Source: Bacillus sp. CH30_1T (GTDB taxonomy: Bacteria > Bacillota > Bacilli > Bacillales > Bacillaceae_B). From it: a DNA stretch of 64,000 bases. The notes beneath the pieces were generated by a model. It saw only the letters and a list, made by a program, of their open reading frames with translations, was not told where the DNA came from and searched no databases. The number at the start of each line of letters is the position of its first letter. The first letter of the stretch is position 1. Both the position numbers and the translations under genes were made by a program. Where the stretch lies: assembly GCF_008364765.1 (NCBI RefSeq), contig NZ_VTUY01000008.1:62001-126000 (forward strand). The letters run 5' to 3'. Shown piece after piece: positions 25,251 through 34,492 of this stretch.

Positions 25251-26744
25251 TTATTTTACACCTTTCATATATTCCTGAATCTTAGGTGAAAGCAGGAATA
25301 GAGCAATACTCAATACAATTGCCATACCTCCGATTGCCCCGAAGTACAGCGTTTCTGTTTCTGGTGTGTAGAAACGGACAAGTTGTGCATTCAGCGCCTG
25401 TGCAGCAGCAGAAGCTAAGAACCAAAGACTCATCGTTTGAGCAGAGAAAGCTTCCGGAGCTAATTTGGTTGTGGCAGAAAGACCGACTGGTGATAAGCAT
25501 AGCTCACCGAGTACTACAATCAAATAGCTAAGCACTAGCCATAAAGGACTTACTAGTGAATCTTCTCCTCCGAAGTATGCAGGCAATAGAATCACTAAGA
25601 ATGATAAACCGGCAAACAATAGACCGAATGAAAACTTCTTCGGAATTGAAGGTTGACGGTCACCAAGTTTCACCCACATCCAAGCAAATACTGGAGCTAA
25701 TAAAATAATAAATAACGGGTTTAACGATTGGAACCAAGCTGGAGATATGCTGATTCCCATGAATTCCAGTTCAGTTCGCTTATCTGCGTAAACTGCAAGG
25801 ATGGTTGAACCCTGTTCTTGAATTGCCCAGAACATAACCGCAGCAATAAATAATGGAATATAAGCGATGACTCTGGAACGTTCAGTTTGCGTTGTTTTCG
25901 GACTATAGTACATCACAATAAAGTAAATGGTTGGAACGACGATACCGAAGATACCTACTAAATTAATAAATACGTTTAATGTAAATAGACCTGCAGGAAT
26001 CGTAATACCTAAAATGATAGCAAGACCAACAACTACTATTCCTGCGATTAATCCATATTTCTTCTTCTCAGCTGGTGCAAGCGGGTTTGGAACATAGGTG
26101 CCAGCAAGACCAAGATTCTTTTTCTTTGTTGTCATGAATACAACAAGACCTAAGAACATACCGATGGCAGCAACCGCAAATCCCCAATGGAATCCTTTTG
26201 TTTCCATTAGTTTACCAACAATTAGTGGAGCAATGAACGCACCAAGGTTGATACCCATATAGAAAATACTGAAAGCTGCATCGCGGCGAGTGTCACTTTC
26301 GCTGTACATTTCACCGACAACAGTTGAAACATTAGGTTTTAATAATCCCGTTCCGACAACGATCAATACCATCGAAACAAAGAACATGGCTAAACTTCCT
26401 GGAAATGATAAAGCAATATGACCAAACATGATGAATATTCCACCGTAGAAGACGGCTTTCGAAGTTCCGAATATTCTATCTGCCAACCAGCCTCCGATTA
26501 CTCCGGACATATATACAAGTGAACCATAAATCGACATGATTGCTAAAGCTGTGTTTTGCTCTAGGCCCAGACCGCCTTTTGAAACCTCATAGTACATGTA
26601 GAATACGAGGATGGCACGCATTCCGTAATAGGAAAAGCGCTCCCAAAATTCTGTGAAGAATAAAGTGAATAATCCCTTCGGATGTCCAAAGAAACCTTTT
26701 TGAGGGACACTATCCACAATTTTCTGTTTATTCATTGATGACAT
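25251..26744 (-). CDS. dtpT: Di/tripeptide:proton symporter (POT family)
   Basis: A 497-residue major-facilitator protein of the proton-dependent oligopeptide family. The PTR2 signature TEFWERFSYYGMRAILVFYM (ExxERFxYYG) is near residues 31-50, and the second signature region with FSIFYMGINLGAFIAPL follows. About 12-14 membrane segments. GGGAGG precedes the ATG. The promoter overlaps a candidate CodY box, which fits repression in rich amino-acid medium. Confidence 0.92.
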   Translation of the reverse strand: MSSMNKQKIVDSVPQKGFFGHPKGLFTLFFTEFWERFSYYGMRAILVFYMYYEVSKGGLGLEQNTALAIMSIYGSLVYMSGVIGGWLADRIFGTSKAVFYGGIFIMFGHIALSFPGSLAMFFVSMVLIVVGTGLLKPNVSTVVGEMYSESDTRRDAAFSIFYMGINLGAFIAPLIVGKLMETKGFHWGFAVAAIGMFLGLVVFMTTKKKNLGLAGTYVPNPLAPAEKKKYGLIAGIVVVGLAIILGITIPAGLFTLNVFINLVGIFGIVVPTIYFIVMYYSPKTTQTERSRVIAYIPLFIAAVMFWAIQEQGSTILAVYADKRTELEFMGISISPAWFQSLNPLFIILLAPVFAWMWVKLGDRQPSIPKKFSFGLLFAGLSFLVILLPAYFGGEDSLVSPLWLVLSYLIVVLGELCLSPVGLSATTKLAPEAFSAQTMSLWFLASAAAQALNAQLVRFYTPETETLYFGAIGGMAIVLSIALFLLSPKIQEYMKGVK

Positions 26745-26770
26745 GTTACTACCTCCCTTATTCTTTTACT

Positions 26771-26799
26771 ATAATATTTTAATATTTTCATAAAGTCAA
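26771..26799 (-). promoter_or_regulatory. dtpT promoter with candidate CodY box
   Basis: On the minus strand TTGACT (26799-26794), 17 bp, TATTAT (26776-26771). A 15-bp sequence at 26783-26797, read on the minus strand as GACTTTATGAAAATA, matches 11 of 14 defined positions of the CodY consensus AATTTTCNGAAAATT and overlaps the -35 and spacer. Confidence 0.5.
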
Positions 26800-26904
26800 A
26801 AAAAGTTTACAAATTGTTAATAATAACATAAAATGTCTTTATATTGCCAATATTAAATTATTTTAATATAGTAAAAAAGTTCCGGGATTTTTGTAATGGG
26901 CATA

Positions 26905-26945
26905 AAAATAAGCATGCCTTCCAATTTGGACGGCATGCTTATTTT
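26905..26945. terminator. Hairpin at the 3' end of ytoQ
   Basis: AATAAGCATGCC and GGCATGCTTATT pair, flanked by A-run and T-run. It ends ytoQ transcription on the minus strand. Confidence 0.85.
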
Positions 26946-26952
26946 CATGATT

Positions 26953-27399
26953 TTATTCCGTTTCAAAAACGTATGATAACGTCTTAATCGCCTGATCTAT
27001 GTTTGTTACGGTAACATGTGACTTGTTTGAAAGTTCTTTTAACGGATGATGCAATTCTTCGGGACGAATAAGAATAAGAGGCTTTCCAAGTGTGATGGCG
27101 GTGCTCGCATCCGTAGCAGTATTCCACTGTTTGTATTTTTCTCCAAACAAGGCAATCACCACATCTGCCTTTTTCATCAGTAACTCAGTTCGAAGATTGT
27201 TAATACTCGAAGCTGCCTCATCGCGGAGTATTCTATTTGGTTGTTCACCAAGAATTTCTTCCCCGATTGCATCGGAACGTTCGTGATTTTCCATTGGACC
27301 GACAAAAGATAAAGGGAGGCGATGCTCTTCTGCTTTCTCTTTAAGCTCGTTTCTCCAGGAACTATGTATTTCCCCTGCCAGATACACTGTGAATTCCAT
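26953..27399 (-). CDS. ytoQ: YtoQ family protein
   Basis: A 148-residue protein of the YtoQ family. It begins EFTVYLAGEIHSSWR, and the segment KKADVVIALFGEKYKQWNTATDASTAITLGKPLI resembles nucleoside 2-deoxyribosyltransferase-like folds, which suggests a base or nucleotide ligand, but the family has no established activity that I know of. Single gene with its own hairpin terminator; divergent from the lipoprotein gene. Confidence 0.85.
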   Translation of the reverse strand: MEFTVYLAGEIHSSWRNELKEKAEEHRLPLSFVGPMENHERSDAIGEEILGEQPNRILRDEAASSINNLRTELLMKKADVVIALFGEKYKQWNTATDASTAITLGKPLILIRPEELHHPLKELSNKSHVTVTNIDQAIKTLSYVFETE

Positions 27400-27571
27400 G
27401 ATTTACACCCTCCTGTTTTTAGTTATTTTATCATAAATACCCTATGTAAGTTAAAAATAACCTATTTTCCCATTAAAAAGGCAGGATTTCTGATTGTAAG
27501 GGTTGTCAATGGGACTTTGTGAGGGTATCATAAGCGTAGGTCCTAAGCATGAAAGGGAGGATAAGTATAGG

Positions 27572-28078
27572 ATGAAAATCAAATACACAGTCATTTTCTT
27601 TATTCTTGTGCTTATTTTAGCCGGATGCAACACAACGATCGATCAAGAAAAAGAAAAGACAGCTGAAGTGGTGGAGAACACATTAAGCTCAAATGAAACA
27701 GCCCAAGAAGAGGCTGGAAACATTAACTTTTATCTCCCATTTGGAGCCAAAATAGAAAAAGAATCGCCAAATAATATCATTATATCCAAAAGCTCTGATA
27801 CTTTTATACTTTTTACAAACCCTCAAGAAAATAAGGATAGTGAACTTCTATATAAAATGGCCATTAGTGACAATGAAAATCTCTTGAAACATGGGACTTT
27901 TAAAGAGGACAATCGCTTAGGATACTATGTCATTAAGGAACTGCCCGATACGGAAGAATACGAACTTATGGTTGGAGTGGGTGGAACGAAGGTAACGACA
28001 CAAGTGGAATTAGATGATCTAGCAGATCATGCAGAGATGATGATGAAAATAGCAGCTTCAGTTAAACATAAATCATAA
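27572..28078 (+). CDS. Secreted lipoprotein of unknown function
   Basis: A 168-residue lipoprotein. The signal peptide KIKYTVIFFILVLILAGC ends in a lipobox LAGC, with the lipidated Cys about residue 19; the mature part starts with an acidic linker and continues with a domain containing INFYLPFGAKIE and NNIIISKSSDTFILF. No enzymatic motif seen. ATG 27572 follows GGGAGG; the upstream in-frame ATG at 27503 would bury the signal peptide. Followed by a strong terminator. Confidence 0.8.
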   Translation: MKIKYTVIFFILVLILAGCNTTIDQEKEKTAEVVENTLSSNETAQEEAGNINFYLPFGAKIEKESPNNIIISKSSDTFILFTNPQENKDSELLYKMAISDNENLLKHGTFKEDNRLGYYVIKELPDTEEYELMVGVGGTKVTTQVELDDLADHAEMMMKIAASVKHKS

Positions 28079-28086
28079 CGATAGAG

Positions 28087-28122
28087 ACCGATTTTCCACT
28101 TAGGCGGAAAATCGGTTTTTTT
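28087..28122 (+). terminator. Terminator of the lipoprotein gene
   Basis: ACCGATTTTCC pairs with GGAAAATCGGT, followed by seven T. Confidence 0.9.
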
Positions 28123-28161
28123 ATTATATGTGAATAGGTACGATTTAATAAAGGAAAATAG

Positions 28162-28224
28162 AAGGTAATTGATTGCCCGATAAAGGTAATTGATTGCCCG
28201 ATAAAGGTAAAATATATAGACAAA
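28162..28224. repeat. Intergenic array, 2 exact 21-bp units plus a partial
   Basis: AAGGTAATTGATTGCCCGAT-A is repeated exactly at 28162 and 28183; a third, diverged unit begins AAGGTAA at 28204. It lies between the lipoprotein terminator and the PTS gene. Confidence 0.8.
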
Positions 28225-28284
28225 ATAAACAAGTGTCTTTACACTAGTAAAAGTAGAAGGGTTAACAAGGAGGAGAGGACTTAA

Positions 28285-29316
28285 GTGAGAGAATTCTTAA
28301 AGAGTAAAGGCATTACATTATCTGCAAAGGTTTATTTCATAGATGCGTTAAGTTATATGGCATTAGGGTTGTTCAGTTCGTTGATTATCGGATTAATCAT
28401 TAAGACGATCGGGGAACAGCTTCCCATCCCCCCTGGGTTAAGTGAATTTTTCATAGAGATGGGCGGTCTTGCGATCAGCTTGATGGGTCCTGCAATAGGG
28501 GCAGCCATTGCCTTTGGTCTCGGGGCACCACCACTTGTCCTATTTGCTGCGGTTGTTACCGGAGCAGCAGGCGCAAGCTTAGGTGGACCGGCGGGAGCTT
28601 ATGTAGCAGCTGTCATATCAACGGAAATCGGTAAGCTAGTCAGCAAAACAACGAAAGTGGATATCATTGTCACCCCATTCGTCACCATCTTTTCAGGGTT
28701 TACGATAGCTTACTTTATAGGGCCGGGAATTGCAGACTTTATGAGCCTGTTTGGCAGTTGGATCAGCTGGGCTACAGAGCAACGCCCGATTACTATGGGG
28801 ATTCTGGTTGCAGCCCTCATGGGTCTTGCTTTGACGGCACCGATTTCGAGCGCGGCCATTGCCCTCATGCTTGAATTGAATGGAGTCGCTGCCGGAGCCG
28901 CAACGATTGGATGTGCTTCTCAAATGGTAGGATTTGCTGTCATCAGTTACAGGGAGAATAAAGTCGGTGGATTATTGGCTCAAGGAATAGGTACTTCCAT
29001 GCTTCAAGTACCTAATATTGTCCGAAATCCCCGCATTCTCATTCCTCCCACAGTTGCGGGCATGATATTGGCACCCATCGGAACCACGATATGGTTAATG
29101 GAGAATAATGCTGCCGGAGCCGGAATGGGAACCAGCGGATTCGTCGGTCAAATCATGACCTTTAAAACGATGGGATTCAGTTGGGATGTAACATTGAGAA
29201 TCCTTCTGTTGCATTTTGTTGGACCTGCATTCATAAGCCTGTTAATATCTGAATATATGCGTAAACTAGGTTGGATCAAACCTAATCAAATGACGATTGA
29301 AACAGGGGGCAAATAA
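28285..29316 (+). CDS. Orphan PTS IIC-type membrane protein
   Basis: A 343-residue membrane protein of the PTS_EIIC_2 type (phosphotransferase IIC-like) with about eight to ten hydrophobic segments and Gly/Ala-rich loops such as GAAGASLGGPAGAYVAA. No EIIA or EIIB domain or gene is nearby, so sugar phosphorylation by this protein alone is doubtful; it may transport another solute. GTG 28285 follows AAGGAGG. The stop codon almost touches ytpP, so the two are cotranscribed. Confidence 0.78.
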   Translation: MREFLKSKGITLSAKVYFIDALSYMALGLFSSLIIGLIIKTIGEQLPIPPGLSEFFIEMGGLAISLMGPAIGAAIAFGLGAPPLVLFAAVVTGAAGASLGGPAGAYVAAVISTEIGKLVSKTTKVDIIVTPFVTIFSGFTIAYFIGPGIADFMSLFGSWISWATEQRPITMGILVAALMGLALTAPISSAAIALMLELNGVAAGAATIGCASQMVGFAVISYRENKVGGLLAQGIGTSMLQVPNIVRNPRILIPPTVAGMILAPIGTTIWLMENNAAGAGMGTSGFVGQIMTFKTMGFSWDVTLRILLLHFVGPAFISLLISEYMRKLGWIKPNQMTIETGGK

Positions 29317-29317
29317 T

Positions 29318-29635
29318 ATGCGCAAACTTGAATCAGTGGAAGAGTTTCACCAGTTGAAAGAAAGCGGCAAGTATGTATTTATGTTTTCAGCGGACTGGTG
29401 TCCGGATTGCAGAATCATCGAGCCGATCCTTCCGGAAATAGAGAGCCAATACTCAGAGTACACGTTCCTATACGTAGATCGAGATCAATTCATTGATCTG
29501 TGCATTGAATTGGATATCTTCGGAATTCCAAGCTTTCTGGCATACGGAGACGGCCGTGAACTTGGACGATTTGTTAATAAAGACCGTAAAACAAAAGAAC
29601 AAATCGAGAACTTCATGAACACATTATCTTCATAA
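29318..29635 (+). CDS. ytpP: Thioredoxin-like protein YtpP
   Basis: A 105-residue cytoplasmic thioredoxin-fold protein. The active site is WCPDC in SADWCPDCRIIEPILPEIE rather than the canonical WCGPC, and the cis-Pro loop GIPSFLAY is present. ATG 29318 follows GGGGG; it lies just beyond the stop of the PTS gene. Probably a thiol oxidoreductase with an unknown partner. Confidence 0.88.
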   Translation: MRKLESVEEFHQLKESGKYVFMFSADWCPDCRIIEPILPEIESQYSEYTFLYVDRDQFIDLCIELDIFGIPSFLAYGDGRELGRFVNKDRKTKEQIENFMNTLSS

Positions 29636-29641
29636 TAGGAT

Positions 29642-29681
29642 GAAAAGGGATCACCTTATTCTGGGATCCCTTTTCTTTTTG
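29642..29681 (+). terminator. Terminator of ytpP
   Basis: GAAAAGGGATC pairs with GATCCCTTTTC, followed by TTTTT. Confidence 0.85.
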
Positions 29682-29781
29682 CCTTAAATGAGACAGGTTC
29701 CTTTTGTATTCTATGCATTTTGATGTAAAATGTTATAAGTGAATGAATCAACGATGAAAGTTTAGGACCGATACTTTCTAT

Positions 29782-29787
29782 TATAAT
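29782..29787 (+). promoter_or_regulatory. -10 element of ytpQR promoter
   Basis: A perfect TATAAT, 25 bp before the start codon. The -35 region (TTTAGG, 15 bp away) is weak. Confidence 0.45.
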
Positions 29788-29811
29788 AGTACCACCAAAG
29801 GAGGATCAGAT

Positions 29812-30621
29812 TTGGACATTAAAAAGCTAAAAGGTATACTCCAGGAACGATTAGAGAAACCGAATCGTACGTTTACATATGATCGAGATAAGGATCTTCT
29901 TAGAATTGAGAACACGGATACGAAAAAAGGAATCAACGTCGCTCTGCCTCCGATTGTATCCAAGTGGAAAGAAAACAATAAGTCCATTATCGATGAAGTG
30001 GTTTATTACGTGGAAGAAGCTTTAAACGTAATGGGTACCGAAGCAGATCTTGGGAACAAAGAAAAAAAAGTGTTTCCAGTGATCCGTTCCACTTCTTTTG
30101 CGACCGAATCCAATGAAGGGGTTGCCCTCGTTACAGATGATCATACAGCTGAAACGCGTATCTATTATGCTGTTGACCTGGGGAAAACTTACCGCCTATT
30201 AGATGAAAATATGTTAAAGGCTGAAGGATGGACTCACGAGCAAATGAAGGAGACCGCCTTATTCAATGTCAGAAGCTTACCAACGGACATGAAGAAGGAC
30301 AAAGTCGCAGGTAACATCTTCTATTTTCTGAACAATAATGATGGATACGATGCAAGTCGCATTTTAAATGATGCCTTCTTAAAGCAGGTAAGTAAGGATG
30401 TTCAAGGTGAGATGACTGTATCCGTACCTCATCAGGATGTATTAGTCATCGGGGATATCCGCAATGAAACCGGCTATGACGTCCTTGCCCAGATGACCAT
30501 GAGTTTCTTTACGACAGGAAATGTTCCGATAACGGCACTATCCTTTGTATATGAAGAAGGAGAACTGGAGCCGATCTTCATTCTGGCAAAAAATCGCAAA
30601 AAGGAAAGGGAGAAGAAATGA
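29812..30621 (+). CDS. ytpQ: YtpQ (DUF1444) protein
   Basis: A 269-residue soluble protein of the DUF1444 family, found in bacilli beside ytpR; function unknown. The sequence is mixed alpha/beta with no recognisable catalytic motif; the central part has [26 protein letters not shown] 29812 follows AAAGGAGG with a 6-nt gap, an unusual start codon for such a strong site. Overlaps ytpR by 4 nt (ATGA). Confidence 0.85.
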   Translation: MDIKKLKGILQERLEKPNRTFTYDRDKDLLRIENTDTKKGINVALPPIVSKWKENNKSIIDEVVYYVEEALNVMGTEADLGNKEKKVFPVIRSTSFATESNEGVALVTDDHTAETRIYYAVDLGKTYRLLDENMLKAEGWTHEQMKETALFNVRSLPTDMKKDKVAGNIFYFLNNNDGYDASRILNDAFLKQVSKDVQGEMTVSVPHQDVLVIGDIRNETGYDVLAQMTMSFFTTGNVPITALSFVYEEGELEPIFILAKNRKKEREKK

Positions 30622-31226
30622 TGAACGTATTTTATAACTTAGAAGGTATTGGTGATACCCTGATCGTTACAATGGAACCAGGGTTTGAGGGAGAAGTTCA
30701 GCACGAAAGAAAAGAAGATGCTGCACGTTTGTTTGATGAGAAAACAGGGAAGACACTTGGGTATAACCTATTCCAAGCATCAAAGTATATGGATTTAAGT
30801 GATGTGGGACCTGTCGAAATGAATGAAGGTAAGCTCCAATTGATCAATGAAGCCATCAAAAAGAACGGTTTCGATGAGGTATTGGAGGCAGACTTTTCAC
30901 CAAAATTCGTGGTAGGGTATGTGTCTGAAAAAGAAAAGCATCCAAATGCAGATAAATTGAACATTTGTACTGTGGATGTTGGGGATGAAACTCTTCAGAT
31001 CGTGTGTGGTGCTCCTAACGTTGACAAAGGACAAAAAGTCGTTGTTGCGAAAGTTGGCGCTGTAATGCCAAGCGGAATGGTCATCAAAGATGCAGAGCTT
31101 CGCGGAGTGGCATCATCAGGCATGATTTGTTCTGCCAAAGAACTTGCACTTCCAGATGCCCCTCAAGAAAAAGGGATTCTCGTTCTTGAAGATACTTACC
31201 AAGTAGGTCAACCATTCACAGCTTAA
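30618..31226 (+). CDS. ytpR: YtpR, tRNA-binding-domain protein
   Basis: A 202-residue protein with a C-terminal EMAP/Trbp-type tRNA-binding domain like that of the PheRS beta chain: [59 protein letters not shown]. The N-terminal ~85 residues are specific to YtpR. No synthetase domain, so it may deliver or protect tRNA or structured RNA. Translationally coupled to ytpQ. Confidence 0.92.
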   Translation: MMNVFYNLEGIGDTLIVTMEPGFEGEVQHERKEDAARLFDEKTGKTLGYNLFQASKYMDLSDVGPVEMNEGKLQLINEAIKKNGFDEVLEADFSPKFVVGYVSEKEKHPNADKLNICTVDVGDETLQIVCGAPNVDKGQKVVVAKVGAVMPSGMVIKDAELRGVASSGMICSAKELALPDAPQEKGILVLEDTYQVGQPFTA

Positions 31227-31232
31227 AAATAT

Positions 31233-31270
31233 ATACCTGGGTCCGGAGTATGGGCTCAGGTATTTTTATT
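31233..31270 (+). terminator. Terminator of ytpQR
   Basis: ATACCTG and CAGGTAT pair with an inner GTCC/GGGC stem, followed by TTTTTATTTTT. Confidence 0.8.
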
Positions 31271-31545
31271 TTTATTTAAGTTAGGGGTCGTACGATTGAA
31301 AACTAATAGAAACTTGTTCATAGTAGTTTTTCATTAAGATTTTCTTACTGAGTACTGGAAAGTGACGGGATCATTCATAAGTTGATTGAAGTGGAAATCA
31401 ACCACTACGGGCTTAGTAACACAGATCTGAAATTAGCCTTGCAAAATTCGTATTACAATCTCTTTACACCTATGTTTGTTTCGACACAATTCTTTAACAA
31501 TTCTCTTATTCTATCGAAATGACTCGAATTTTTCTCTTTAACTGA
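31271..31545. other. Gap before sftA, no gene
   Basis: AT-rich sequence with one small hairpin (GTTGATT/AATCAAC near 31381). No coding region, array or element is visible. Confidence 0.5.
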
Positions 31546-31551
31546 TAAAAT
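31543..31551 (+). promoter_or_regulatory. Extended -10 of sftA
   Basis: TGATAAAAT fits TGn-TAAAAT; no clear -35. Confidence 0.4.
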
Positions 31552-31582
31552 ATAAATAAGTATGAAAGAAAGAGTGATGTTT

Positions 31583-34384
31583 GTGAGCTGGATTAAAAAA
31601 ATGTTTGGTAAATTATCAGATAATGATGATCAATTTGAAGAGTTTTATGAGGAAACCAATGATGAAGTTCAGCATGTTGAACGTAAAAAGACTGAACGTA
31701 AAAATATAGTAGGGCCCAACCATTCACGTGATGTAGAAGCAAGGATGACGTATCAATATCCTAAAGGGACTTTTCGTTTTCCCCTCATATCGGATGGAGA
31801 AAATATTGAGCGTCCACGAACGAATAGAAATCGAAGAAATCAGGAGAAGGAAGAGCAACCCAAGGAACAAAAGGAAAAGAGTAAGGACCACGCTTCTAAA
31901 AATAGAAAGTGGAAAGAAGAAAAAACATCGGCTAAAGTCCAATCGAAGAAATCTCCTAAAGTGGAAAAGGGAAACAGCAGGCCTTTCACCCCTACAGAAA
32001 TCCCTTCACCAATTTATGGTTTTAGAGGACGACCGGTAAAAAAAGAAGACCAGGTAGAGTTCGAGCTTAAGAAATTTTTACATAATGAAGAAGAGAACAA
32101 AGAAGCTGTGATTGGTCATGAGGCACTATCTGTAGTAGAGAATTCAATTCCCGTGGAAAAAGAATCGGCATCCATAGTCGAAGTTGAAACAGCTGAACCA
32201 GAAAAACCTGGTAACGATGAACCTGCTGAGATGATTACGAATTTCCCGGAAGTACATCGTAAAGAATCGCAGATTGAAGATACTGTAATGGTAGATACTG
32301 AAGATATCAATGAAACAATTCCAGTAGAGAATCCAGATCGAAAAGTGGAGATCACTGAAGAAGTTTCCCAGGAAACAAATGAACGTGTTTCACTTATATC
32401 TGAAATGGAACAACCACGACAAGAGCTGGAATATTCATCACATGAAGAGAAAGAGCGTCATGATTCGGTGCAGGAAGATCCACCGCAACAACCTGTTCAT
32501 TCTTCAAGTGAAGATGAAGTAAATGAAGAACATGTCCATGAACCCGTTCATCCTGTTCAAGAACCTGTTGCACAAAGTGAATCCACGATTGAAGAGAAAC
32601 GAGTAGAGGAAGTATCAGAACCTGTACGTTCCCAACAAGAGCCGAAGAAGGAAGAACCGCAGAGACGTAAGAGGTCTCACCTTCCTTTTAACGTATTGAT
32701 GCTGAAACAGGATAAGCGACAGTTAGATACGCGAAAACGATCAGCTAGTAATGATTCGACTCCCATCCGCAAGGAAAGTGAGGGCGAAACATTAACTCAG
32801 GCTGAAGAAAAACCGGAGAAGAGGGAACAACCTGTCCTGGAAGTAAAGCAAGAAAAAATGGAAGAAGCGACATCCATTCATCATCCTGAACAGAAAACGT
32901 CTCAACAAAGTTCTGTTCAAGGAGAAGAGGCGGTAAAGAGTTATAGCGAATTAAGCTCATCTTCTAAAAGGACAAGAGACTATGTTTTTCCTGAAGTGGA
33001 TTATCTGATGCCTCCTGTATCAAAGGAAATGAGCGAAAAGTGGCTCGATTCACAAAGAATATTACTGGACGAAACCCTTCATAACTTTAACGTGAGGGCC
33101 AAAGTAGTGAATGTCACACAAGGTCCATCAGTCACGCGGTTCGAGGTTCAACCGGAACCTGGAGTGAAGGTGAATAAAATTACCAATCTATCAGATGATA
33201 TTAAGCTGAGCCTGGCTGCAAGGGATATCCGAATGGAAGCCCCTATTCCCGGTAAGCATACGATTGGTATTGAAGTGCCTAACCGGGAGAGCCGTCCAGT
33301 CTGCATTAGTGAAGTGATCGCGAGTCCTGAGTTTCAAGAGCCCTCTTCCCCTCTGACCGCCGCTCTTGGTCTCGATATTTCCGGACAGCCGATCGTGACT
33401 GATTTAAGCAAAATGCCACATGGACTCATCGCCGGTGCTACCGGATCAGGGAAAAGTGTGTGTATCAACTCGATACTCGTAAGTCTTTTGTACAAAGCAT
33501 CACCGGATGAATTGAAGATGCTTCTCATTGATCCAAAGATGGTAGAGCTTGCACCCTATAACCGGATTCCACATCTCGTCAGTCCGGTCATAACAGACGT
33601 AAAGGCAGCTACTGCAGCTCTTAAATGGGCTGTTGAGGAAATGGAAAGAAGATACGAGTTATTCGCTCATACAGGTGTAAGGGATATTAAACGCTTCAAT
33701 GAACTGGCGAAACGGAATAAACAATACAGCGATATGCTGCCGTATTTAGTCATAGTCATTGATGAGTTAGCTGACTTGATGATGATGTCGCCTGCAGATG
33801 TTGAAGAAGCGATATGCCGGATTGCCCAGAAGGCACGTGCATGTGGGATTCATTTAATCATTGCTACTCAACGGCCTTCAGTCGATGTCATTACAGGCTT
33901 GATCAAAGCCAATGTACCGACACGAGTGGCGTTTTCCGTATCATCAAGCGTCGATTCAAGAACGATCATTGATGGAAGCGGGGCTGAAAGGCTTCTTGGT
34001 AAGGGAGATATGCTCTTCCTGGAAAATGGTTCATCGAAGCCGGTCCGCCTGCAGGGAACCTTCGTGTCCGATGACGAAATAGATGACATCATCAATCATG
34101 TAAGAGAGCAAAGAGAGCCGGATTATCTCTTCCAACAGGATGAATTGATCAAGAAGGCACAGGTTACCGAGGAAGAAGATGAATTATTTTTAGAAGCCTG
34201 TGAGTTTGTCGTCGATCAGGGAGGGGCTTCTGCATCGGGATTACAGCGCAGATTCAGAATCGGCTATAACCGGGCAGCAAGATTGATGGAAATGATGGAG
34301 AGTAATGGAATTATTTCAGAGTCCAGAGGCAGTAAACCAAGGGATGTCCTAATTTCCGAAAGTGAATTGGAGACTCTGGCATAG
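31583..34384 (+). CDS. sftA: Soluble FtsK/SpoIIIE-type DNA translocase SftA
   Basis: A 933-residue DNA translocase. The first ~430 residues are a charged, low-complexity Glu/Lys/Pro-rich linker without membrane segments, the SftA hallmark; then come an alpha domain, the RecA-like motor with Walker A GATGSGKSVC (about 618-627) and Walker B VIVIDELADLMM (about 722-733), and a C-terminal gamma winged helix that reads KOPS-like DNA (SGLQRRFRIGYNRAARLMEMM). In B. subtilis SftA works at the septum to clear chromosome DNA before division. GTG 31583 is preferred: GAAAGAG is 8 nt upstream and the product begins SWIKK as in homologues; ATG 31577 is possible. Confidence 0.95.
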   Translation: MSWIKKMFGKLSDNDDQFEEFYEETNDEVQHVERKKTERKNIVGPNHSRDVEARMTYQYPKGTFRFPLISDGENIERPRTNRNRRNQEKEEQPKEQKEKSKDHASKNRKWKEEKTSAKVQSKKSPKVEKGNSRPFTPTEIPSPIYGFRGRPVKKEDQVEFELKKFLHNEEENKEAVIGHEALSVVENSIPVEKESASIVEVETAEPEKPGNDEPAEMITNFPEVHRKESQIEDTVMVDTEDINETIPVENPDRKVEITEEVSQETNERVSLISEMEQPRQELEYSSHEEKERHDSVQEDPPQQPVHSSSEDEVNEEHVHEPVHPVQEPVAQSESTIEEKRVEEVSEPVRSQQEPKKEEPQRRKRSHLPFNVLMLKQDKRQLDTRKRSASNDSTPIRKESEGETLTQAEEKPEKREQPVLEVKQEKMEEATSIHHPEQKTSQQSSVQGEEAVKSYSELSSSSKRTRDYVFPEVDYLMPPVSKEMSEKWLDSQRILLDETLHNFNVRAKVVNVTQGPSVTRFEVQPEPGVKVNKITNLSDDIKLSLAARDIRMEAPIPGKHTIGIEVPNRESRPVCISEVIASPEFQEPSSPLTAALGLDISGQPIVTDLSKMPHGLIAGATGSGKSVCINSILVSLLYKASPDELKMLLIDPKMVELAPYNRIPHLVSPVITDVKAATAALKWAVEEMERRYELFAHTGVRDIKRFNELAKRNKQYSDMLPYLVIVIDELADLMMMSPADVEEAICRIAQKARACGIHLIIATQRPSVDVITGLIKANVPTRVAFSVSSSVDSRTIIDGSGAERLLGKGDMLFLENGSSKPVRLQGTFVSDDEIDDIINHVREQREPDYLFQQDELIKKAQVTEEEDELFLEACEFVVDQGGASASGLQRRFRIGYNRAARLMEMMESNGIISESRGSKPRDVLISESELETLA

Positions 34385-34407
34385 ACTAGTAGAATCATTT
34401 AATACAT

Positions 34408-34460
34408 GGTATTCTGTTTATATGTGTCCTTTTAGGATTCAGTAAACAGAATACCTATTT
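34408..34460 (+). terminator. Terminator of sftA
   Basis: Perfect 13-bp arms GGTATTCTGTTTA and TAAACAGAATACC, followed by TATTTTTG. Confidence 0.85.
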
Positions 34461-34492
34461 TTGTGTAGGAAGAGCCATAAGGAGCTTTAGTG

